NCBI GenBank assembly: GCA_937871605.1
Contig: CALMRM010000287.1
Coordinates: forward strand, 1-17,283
From: an uncultured Terriglobus sp.
Lineage (GTDB): Bacteria > Acidobacteriota > Terriglobia > Terriglobales > Acidobacteriaceae
DNA length: 17,283 nucleotides
Direction: 5' to 3'
Shown: in pieces, positions 7,193 to 12,778 of the stretch
Layout of the letters: the number at the start of each line of letters is the position of its first letter
Position numbering within the stretch: position 1 is the stretch's first letter
Position numbers and translations under genes: made by a program
The notes under the pieces: generated by a model
Told to the model about the DNA's origin: nothing
What the model saw: the letters and a program-made list of their open reading frames with translations, nothing else
Databases searched by the model: none

Positions 7193-7291
7193 CTCGTTGT
7201 TCGTTGCTCTCGTAGGCATCGTTGTTCTCGTCGTTGGCGTGTTGAACAAGCCAACGGGAACAACGCAAAACGACAGCAACGTAACAACGAG
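7193..7291. terminator. 99-base nested palindrome between convergent genes
   Basis: Four arm pairs are nested. CTCGTTGT (7193-7200) pairs with ACAACGAG (7284-7291), CGTTGC (7202-7207) with GCAACG (7276-7281), CGTTGTTC (7220-7227) with GAACAACG (7258-7265), and CGTTGGC (7232-7238) with GCCAACG (7250-7256). Small asymmetric bulges separate them, and an 11-base loop lies at 7239-7249. The arms are variants of CGTTG(TT). The element fills most of the gap between the S9 peptidase (ends 7175) and the minus-strand membrane protein (ends 7307), so a bidirectional terminator is the natural reading. No long T run follows on either side. Confidence 0.6.
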
Positions 7292-7306
7292 ACACGATTA
7301 ACCGCG

Positions 7307-8041
7307 CTACAACTTTGGCTGTGCTGCCGCCGGTACTTCGCGCAGGCTAAGACTGCTCAAGGCGGGTGGGTTGGACCCTGGGCGAACCTGCAGCGTGCCC
7401 AGCACCTCAGCGCCGTCGGGCATCTGGTCACGCAGGCGGAACACCATCAGCCCGGGTGCGATCTCCCGCGCTGAGAGCAGGTTGAAGCCACCGTTGGTCG
7501 CACGCAGTGCCAGCAGGGTAGCCACGGTGGGCGCGGGAGCGGCCGTGGGCAGAGCATGACCCAGCGCGGGCCCGCTGCCGTTGTTGAATGCTGCAAGCCA
7601 GGCCCACAGCAGGTGCCCCGCAGGGCTGTCCGGAATAAGCCCGGCATCCTGTCCAAAGCGTGGCAGGTGCACGATCACAGTGGCATGCACGTTTGTGGTT
7701 GCGGGCCGGTACCCTTTGCGCAGCGGCACGGGCGCATCGGCCGCATCGCCCAGCACCACGGTGTCAATCTGCGAGGGGTCGTCGTCCTTGTCGTCGTTGC
7801 CACTGCTGTTTTGGCTGGAACCAGCGCCCGCTGCCGCGCGGCTGGCTGAAGCATCGCCGCCGCCGTGCAGGTGTCGCCGCTTGGCAGACTGCCCCAGGCC
7901 GTACGCAATGCCGTACACCCCGCCCGCGGCCAGTGCCACGGCCAGCAGCAGCACACCGGGGCGCAACGGCTGGCGCGCTGTCAGGTAGAAGCTGGGTGCA
8001 TTTGGAATCGGCGCACGGGGTGTGCGGGCGACATGCGGCAT
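7307..8041 (-). CDS. Single-pass membrane protein with periplasmic domain, function unknown
   Basis: I chose the ATG at 8041, giving 244 residues; an in-frame extension to 8131 adds a poor, unsupported N-terminus. The protein has a short basic cytoplasmic start, one membrane helix (about residues 30-50, VLLLAVALAAGGVYGIAYGL), a polar low-complexity linker rich in Ala, Ser, Gly and Asp (about 55-90), and a C-terminal domain. Within the domain, the AWLAAFNNGSG segment followed by LRATNGGFNLLSA resembles a segment I associate with the N-terminal part of some exported beta-lactamase-like and S41 proteins of Acidobacteria; here it stands alone with no catalytic domain. That resemblance is from memory only. 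It is transcribed divergently from the GGDEF-EAL gene, with 110 bases between the start codons, and convergently with the S9 peptidase. No function is assigned. Confidence 0.65.
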   Translation of the reverse strand: MPHVARTPRAPIPNAPSFYLTARQPLRPGVLLLAVALAAGGVYGIAYGLGQSAKRRHLHGGGDASASRAAAGAGSSQNSSGNDDKDDDPSQIDTVVLGDAADAPVPLRKGYRPATTNVHATVIVHLPRFGQDAGLIPDSPAGHLLWAWLAAFNNGSGPALGHALPTAAPAPTVATLLALRATNGGFNLLSAREIAPGLMVFRLRDQMPDGAEVLGTLQVRPGSNPPALSSLSLREVPAAAQPKL

Positions 8042-8151
8042 AGTGGTAGGACGCACAGAACACACTCTCTGGTATGGCCCGACCGCGCGTGGCATCGCAA
8101 TGCAGGGCAGCACCGTCACGCTGCCAGCCAAGCCGCCGATACGTGAGGTGT

Positions 8152-9567
8152 ATGCAGGTTGAAGCTCACGCCCTGAACACCGCCTCTGTCCACCTTACGC
8201 CGCTGCCGTTACGCGTGGTGCCCTCGCCCGAGCATCACGCTCGACACAAGGCGCAGGCACGTACGCCGGGCGGTGATGTGGACTTTCTTACCGGCCTGGC
8301 CAGTCGCGCACGCTTTGAAGACGAACTGCATCGCAGTCTTGAGGAAATCGCGGCAGGCACGCGGCAGGGCACTGGCGTGCTCTTCCTGGACCTGGACCGC
8401 TTTAAGCGTGTGAATGACACGCTGGGTCATGCAGTGGGAGACGATCTGCTACGCCTAGTCAGCGATCGCCTGCGCGGGGAGCTGCACCCGGACGATGTGC
8501 TTGCCAGGTTGGGTGGTGATGAGTTCGCCATTTTGCTGGCGAACGCACCAGACCCGGTGGCGCTGGCACAGCTGTCGCAGCGGCTCATTGACCTGGTGCA
8601 GCGAACCTACCTGATCGAAGGGCATGTGGTGCATGTGGGCACCAGCATCGGCATCGCATTGGCTCCGCAGAACGGGGTGTCCGCGCGGGAACTGCTGCGA
8701 CGTGCCGACCTGGCGCTGTACGAATCGAAGAACCGCGGCCGGGGTGCTTTCCACTTCTTTGAGGACGAGTTTGAGTCCAAGGCCCTGAGCAGGCGAGACT
8801 TGGAGATGCAGCTGCGCAAAGCCATTGTGCTGCGGCAGCTTGCCATGTTTTACCAGCCGCAGGTAAGCGTAGAAACGGGTGCCATCACCGGCTTTGAAGC
8901 GCTCCTTCGCTGGCGCCATCCAGAGCGGGGGCTCCTGCTGCCGGGCGACTTCATGCTGCTGGCCGAAGAGATCGGCATGACGTTACCCATTGGCGAGTGG
9001 GTGCTGCGCACAGTGTGTGCCGAGGCGAAGAAGTGGCCGGACAACCTGGTGTTTGCCGTCAACGTCAGCGCGCAGCAGTTTGAAGACACCGCGTTCGCAG
9101 CGTCTGTCGAGCGTGCGCTGTCCAAGGCAGGCCTGCCGGGTCACCGGCTTGAAATCGAGGTCAAAGAAGACGTTCTGCTGCGCAATGATCCCAGCGTACC
9201 GGAAACGCTGCATGCCCTGCAGAGGATGAGCGTTCGTGTCACGCTGGACGACTTCGGTACCGGTGTCGCCTCGTTAAGCCAGTTGGCCCGGCTGCCCTTC
9301 GACAAGATCAAGATCGACCGATCGCTCATCGCAATGGAAAGTGCGGACCCGCGAAACCGTGCCATCATCCGCGCCGTCAGCGCACTGGGTCAAAGCCTGG
9401 GCATCTGCACGCACGCCGAAGGTGTGGAGTCACTGGAACACCTGCAGCGGGTGCGATCCGACGGTTGCCACTCTGTGCAGGGCTACTACTACAGCGAGGC
9501 CGTACCGGCTGACCAGATCACCCAACTCATCGACAAACTGAAGCACCTGAACACCAGCACGGAGTAG
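8152..9567 (+). CDS. GGDEF-EAL protein: c-di-GMP synthesis/degradation, no sensor domain
   Basis: This 471-residue protein has a roughly 40-residue unstructured start, then a GGDEF domain (opening with DFLTGLASRARFE) and an EAL domain. The cyclase motif GGDEF is intact at residues 121-125, with FLDLDRFKRVND upstream. The product-binding I-site RxxD just before it is altered to HPDD, so classical feedback inhibition is probably lost. The phosphodiesterase residues look intact: E249 (EALLRW), VNVSAQQ, E336 and E339 (EIEVKED), D366-D367 (DDFGTG), the lysines in FDKIKIDRSLI, AEGVES and VQGYYYSEAVP. Both activities are therefore possible. The start at 8152 follows GTGAGGTG (8143-8150); an upstream in-frame ATG at 8074 overlaps the divergent gene's leader. 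No membrane helix, PAS or GAF domain is present. The next gene, 2 bases downstream, is a BLUF photoreceptor and is the likely sensor partner. Confidence 0.92.
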   Translation: MQVEAHALNTASVHLTPLPLRVVPSPEHHARHKAQARTPGGDVDFLTGLASRARFEDELHRSLEEIAAGTRQGTGVLFLDLDRFKRVNDTLGHAVGDDLLRLVSDRLRGELHPDDVLARLGGDEFAILLANAPDPVALAQLSQRLIDLVQRTYLIEGHVVHVGTSIGIALAPQNGVSARELLRRADLALYESKNRGRGAFHFFEDEFESKALSRRDLEMQLRKAIVLRQLAMFYQPQVSVETGAITGFEALLRWRHPERGLLLPGDFMLLAEEIGMTLPIGEWVLRTVCAEAKKWPDNLVFAVNVSAQQFEDTAFAASVERALSKAGLPGHRLEIEVKEDVLLRNDPSVPETLHALQRMSVRVTLDDFGTGVASLSQLARLPFDKIKIDRSLIAMESADPRNRAIIRAVSALGQSLGICTHAEGVESLEHLQRVRSDGCHSVQGYYYSEAVPADQITQLIDKLKHLNTSTE

Positions 9568-9569
9568 CC

Positions 9570-10004
9570 ATGGCAAACGACCTCTACCGCATTGTGTATT
9601 GCAGCCGCAATCTGATCGACGAGCACAGCACCAGCACCACGCACGATGCAGAGCTGGAGAGCATCCTGAATGCCTCGCGCGTCAACAACCGTTCGGTCGA
9701 TGTGACCGGTGCGCTCCTTTTCAACCGCGAGTACTTCGCGCAGGTGCTGGAAGGGCCGCGCACTCCGGTGGAGACGACCTTTGAGCGCATCCAGCGCGAC
9801 CGTCGCCATGGTGAGGTGACCGTGGTGGAGAATGGCTTTGCCGGTGCCCGCGACTTTCCAGAGTGGGCCATGGCGCATGCTGCTCCCGCATCCGGTCAGA
9901 TGGAAGACGGCATCTGCGCCACCCTGCAGCTGGCGCTGCTGCAGCCCTCGGCCAATGGCGAAGACGTGCTGCTGCTCATGAAGGACCTGGTCATCCAGGA
10001 CTGA
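9570..10004 (+). CDS. Stand-alone BLUF-domain blue-light (FAD) photoreceptor
   Basis: This 144-residue protein is essentially one BLUF domain plus a short helical C-terminus. The flavin-binding and photocycle residues are all visible: Y10 in RIVYCSRN, N40 in SRVNNRSVDVTGALLF, Q58 in YFAQVLEGP, and W99 and M101 in FPEWAMAHA. These match the Tyr, Asn and Gln hydrogen-bond network around FAD in AppA-type proteins, so photoactivity is likely. The start codon at 9570 is 2 bases after the stop of the GGDEF-EAL gene, and its ribosome site GGAG (9561-9564) overlaps that gene's last codons, so the two are translationally coupled. BLUF domains are often fused to EAL domains (as in BlrP1) or act as short proteins that bind a partner. 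Here the tight pairing suggests light control of the neighbour's c-di-GMP activity in trans. Confidence 0.93.
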   Translation: MANDLYRIVYCSRNLIDEHSTSTTHDAELESILNASRVNNRSVDVTGALLFNREYFAQVLEGPRTPVETTFERIQRDRRHGEVTVVENGFAGARDFPEWAMAHAAPASGQMEDGICATLQLALLQPSANGEDVLLLMKDLVIQD

Positions 10005-10095
10005 GCCCGGCGGCCCCTTCGAGTATCGGTCGCCTGCGGAACTGGCTCTGCGCCGGATGCGTACAGGAGAGTACGCTACTTAAGCCAGGTGAGGT

Positions 10096-11322
10096 ATGCA
10101 TTGGACTGAGGCGCTGAAGCTGGCGCTGCAATCGCTGTGGGCAAACAAGCTGCGGACCACGCTGACGCTGCTGGGCGTCGTCATCGGCGTGGCCGCGGTC
10201 ATTGCTGTCGTTACGCTGGTGAACGGAGCCAATGCGTACGTCGACAGCAAGCTGAACCGCTACGGCTCGGACGTCTTTACCGTATCGAAGATGCCAAACC
10301 TGATTACCAGTTTTGCCGAATACACACGGTTTCAGAAGCGCAAGAACGTGCTGCTGGACGACTTCCAGTTTATCCAGGAGAACTGCAAGCGCTGTGTGAT
10401 GACGGGCGCGGGCCAGGGCTCGAACGTCGGCGTCAAGTACGGCACGGATTCCATCACCGACGTGAGCCTGCGGGCATGGACCGCCGCTATGCCCGAGCTC
10501 AACAACCTCAACATCATCAAGGGCCGTGCCTTCACACCGACGGAGGTAGAAAACGGCGCGCATGTGGCCATCGTGGGCACCGACATTCAGGAGAACCTGC
10601 TGAAGGGCGAAGACCCTGTCGGCAAGGAGCTGCGCGTGGATGGCGTGGTCTACACCGTCATTGGCCTGGGCGAAAAGCAGGGCAAAACGCTGGGCTCCAG
10701 CCAGGACAACTACGTGGCCGTACCCATCTCGGCATACCAGCGCACCTATGGCACGCAGAAGACGCTGACCATCTACGTGAAGGCACCGGGCACCGGTGCG
10801 GCGCTGGAGGATACGGGCGCGGAGGTGCGCACCCTCATGCGCAGCGCCCGCCACGATCGGCTCGGCGAGGACGACAGCTTCACCCTCGACCTGAACAACA
10901 CCTTTCTGTCGCTGTTCAAAACGGTCACCAACCTGTTCGGTGCCATCGCCATTCCGGTGGCAGCCATTTCGCTTGTCGTTGGCGGCATCGTCATCATGAA
11001 CATCATGTTGGTCAGCGTCACGGAGCGGACGCGCGAAATCGGCGTACGCAAGGCGCTGGGCGCGCGGCGGCGCGACGTCCTGCTGCAGTTCGTCATCGAA
11101 AGCGGTCTGATGGCGGCGGCCGGCGGCGTCATCGGCGTCTTGTTCGGCATTGGCGTAGGCTTTGCCATTTCCGCCGTGGCAGGTTTTCCCATGGGCATTG
11201 CGTGGTGGAGCGTGTTCGTAGGCCTGTTTGTGGCGACGGCGGTTGGCATATTCTTTGGCGTGTACCCGGCGAAGAAGGCTGCCATGCTGGACCCAATTAC
11301 CGCACTGCGGAGTGATGTGTGA
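10096..11322 (+). CDS. MacB/FtsX-type ABC transporter permease, first of a pair
   Basis: This 408-residue permease has the four-helix MacB/FtsX topology: helix 1 at about residues 21-43, a large periplasmic MacB-type domain (about 50-275), and three C-terminal helices (about 282-305, 332-355 and 372-392). Between helices 2 and 3 is the conserved cytoplasmic segment VTERTREIGVRKALGA, which contacts the ATPase. The protein ends with the typical PAKKAAMLDPITALR. Such proteins do not carry substrates through a channel; they couple ATP hydrolysis in the cytoplasm to mechanical work in the periplasm, in efflux, lipoprotein or peptide handling. No ATP-binding domain is fused and none is encoded nearby in the window. 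The start follows AGGTGAGG (10087-10094). The gene begins 91 bases after the BLUF gene; a link to it is not shown. Confidence 0.88.
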   Translation: MHWTEALKLALQSLWANKLRTTLTLLGVVIGVAAVIAVVTLVNGANAYVDSKLNRYGSDVFTVSKMPNLITSFAEYTRFQKRKNVLLDDFQFIQENCKRCVMTGAGQGSNVGVKYGTDSITDVSLRAWTAAMPELNNLNIIKGRAFTPTEVENGAHVAIVGTDIQENLLKGEDPVGKELRVDGVVYTVIGLGEKQGKTLGSSQDNYVAVPISAYQRTYGTQKTLTIYVKAPGTGAALEDTGAEVRTLMRSARHDRLGEDDSFTLDLNNTFLSLFKTVTNLFGAIAIPVAAISLVVGGIVIMNIMLVSVTERTREIGVRKALGARRRDVLLQFVIESGLMAAAGGVIGVLFGIGVGFAISAVAGFPMGIAWWSVFVGLFVATAVGIFFGVYPAKKAAMLDPITALRSDV

Positions 11323-11372
11323 CGTCTACCTTGATTTTTCATCCGGAGCGCAGCCGCACACCCTTTGTTCAT

Positions 11373-11486
11373 CATCCTGAGCGGAGCGCAGCGGAGTCGA
11401 AGGACCTGCTTTCCTTCCCGGCTGCACCGCTGCTCCTAGAAAAAAGCAGGTCCTTCGACTACGCACTACGTGCTCCGCTCAGGATG
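11373..11486. repeat. Bipartite inverted repeat (REP-like) between the two permease genes
   Basis: The outer arms CATCCTGAGCGGAGC (11373-11387) and GCTCCGCTCAGGATG (11472-11486) are exact reverse complements over 15 bases. The inner arms AGTCGAAGGACCTGCTT (11395-11411) and AAGCAGGTCCTTCGACT (11444-11460) are exact over 17 bases. A loop of about 32 bases separates the halves, and short unpaired segments lie between inner and outer arms. A partial extra copy (CATCCGGAGCGCAGC) precedes it at 11340-11354. No open frame or target-site duplication is evident. The same family occurs, decayed, at 4431-4544. Confidence 0.85.
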
Positions 11487-11527
11487 ACGGGTAGCGAGGT
11501 TGCGCGTCAGCAGATGGGAGGACACCC

Positions 11528-12778
11528 ATGAACCTCTCTGACGTCCGCGAAACCATCACCATCTCGCTTGACACGCTGCGTGCCAACAAGCTGCGCAGCG
11601 GGCTGACCGTGCTGGGCATCGTCATTGGCGTGCTGACCGTCATCATCATGTCGTCGCTCATCAACGGGCTGAATAGTTCAGTGAACGGCATCATCTCGCA
11701 AATGGGATCGAATGCGCTGTTTGTGTTCCGCTTCTCCGTCTTCGGGTCGCGGCCCACGCTGGAAGAGCTATCGCGCAAGCAGCTGACGTACGACGACATG
11801 GAGGCGCTCAACAAGCTGCCGCACGTGGTGGCCGCGGCGGCTGGGCTGCGACTGGCCAACTTTGGCGCGTTCGGCGCCGAGGGCATGACCACCGTCCGCG
11901 GCGGCGGCCACAAGGTGGAAAACGTCGGCCTGGGTGGAGACAGCGACACCAGCTACATCGTGAACGACTGGCCCATTGCGGCGGGTCGCGTCTTCACCAA
12001 AGAGGAGCAGGACCGCGCCGCCACGGTCGTCATCCTGGGCCACGACACGGCAGAGGACCTGTTCCCCAACGGCGACGCGATTGGCAAGGAGATTGAGGTC
12101 TCCGGCATCTCCGCCACGGTGGTGGGCACCCTGGATAACTTCAAAGGGATCTCGCCGGGCAAGAACCCGTCGGACAACTTCTGCTACTTCCCCATCACGA
12201 CCTTTCACCACATGCACCCGGAGATCCTGGACTACTGGATCACCGTGAAGTACGACACGCTGGCCAACAAGGACGCGGTCGAGGAGGAGGTGCGCGAGGT
12301 GCTGCGCGCGCGCCGCAAGGTGCCCGTGGAGAAAGACGACAACTTCGCCATCTTCGGGTCCGACTCGCTCACGCGGTTGTGGTCGCAGCTCACCGGCGGG
12401 CTCTTCCTGCTCATGTTTGCCCTCTCAAGCGTGGGCCTGATGGTGGGTGGCGTTGGCGTCATGAACATCATGCTGGTGAGCGTGACGGAACGGACGCGTG
12501 AAATTGGCGTGCGCAAAGCAATTGGCGCGACCAAGCGAACGATCCTGCTGCAGTTCACGCTGGAGGCGATGGTGCTGTGCGCCATTGGCGGCTTTGTGGG
12601 CGTTACGCTGGGCTCGCTGGTGGCACTGGTGCTGCACGTATTTCTGCCGTCGCTGCTGTCCAGCGCGTGGGTGGTGGCGGCGTTCACCATCAGCATCGGC
12701 ATCGGCCTGGTCTTCGGCATTTACCCGGCCTGGAAAGCGGCCAGCCTGAACCCGATTGACGCACTGCGCTACGAGTAA
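11528..12778 (+). CDS. MacB/FtsX-type ABC transporter permease, second of a pair
   Basis: This 416-residue permease has the same architecture as its upstream neighbour. Helix 1 lies at about residues 21-43, after the shared cytoplasmic TLRANKLRSGLTVLGIVIG start. A MacB-type periplasmic domain follows (about 50-285), then three C-terminal helices with VTERTREIGVRKAIGATKR between the first two, and an ending in NPIDALRYE. The pair probably forms a heterodimer with a separate ATPase dimer, but no ATPase or membrane-fusion gene is visible. The start is well supported by GGGAGGA (11516-11522) 5-6 bases upstream, the strongest ribosome site in the window, which may help restart translation after the long hairpin between the genes. 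Its stop codon lies inside the 3' end of the opposing molybdopterin gene (10-base tail-to-tail overlap, 12769-12778). Confidence 0.9.
   Translation: MNLSDVRETITISLDTLRANKLRSGLTVLGIVIGVLTVIIMSSLINGLNSSVNGIISQMGSNALFVFRFSVFGSRPTLEELSRKQLTYDDMEALNKLPHVVAAAAGLRLANFGAFGAEGMTTVRGGGHKVENVGLGGDSDTSYIVNDWPIAAGRVFTKEEQDRAATVVILGHDTAEDLFPNGDAIGKEIEVSGISATVVGTLDNFKGISPGKNPSDNFCYFPITTFHHMHPEILDYWITVKYDTLANKDAVEEEVREVLRARRKVPVEKDDNFAIFGSDSLTRLWSQLTGGLFLLMFALSSVGLMVGGVGVMNIMLVSVTERTREIGVRKAIGATKRTILLQFTLEAMVLCAIGGFVGVTLGSLVALVLHVFLPSLLSSAWVVAAFTISIGIGLVFGIYPAWKAASLNPIDALRYE

Noticed and set aside
8074..8151. Upstream start of the GGDEF-EAL protein.
   Set aside because: The extra 26 residues are Arg/Cys/Pro-rich and unsupported; GTGAGGTG lies just before the ATG at 8152.
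10137..11315. Plus-strand open frame of 392 codons overlapping the first permease.
   Set aside because: Its composition (runs of Arg, Gly, His) is typical of a shifted frame, while the permease frame shows membrane helices and conserved motifs.
11373..11486. Insertion-sequence remnant or MITE with target duplication.
   Set aside because: The arms are clear, but I see no flanking direct duplication and no transposase, and the decayed relative at 4431-4544 has the same compact form. A REP-like repeat is the simpler reading.
12769..12778. Frameshift or assembly error at the overlap of the permease and molybdopterin genes.
   Set aside because: Both proteins end with normal family C-termini; a 10-base tail-to-tail overlap is ordinary.
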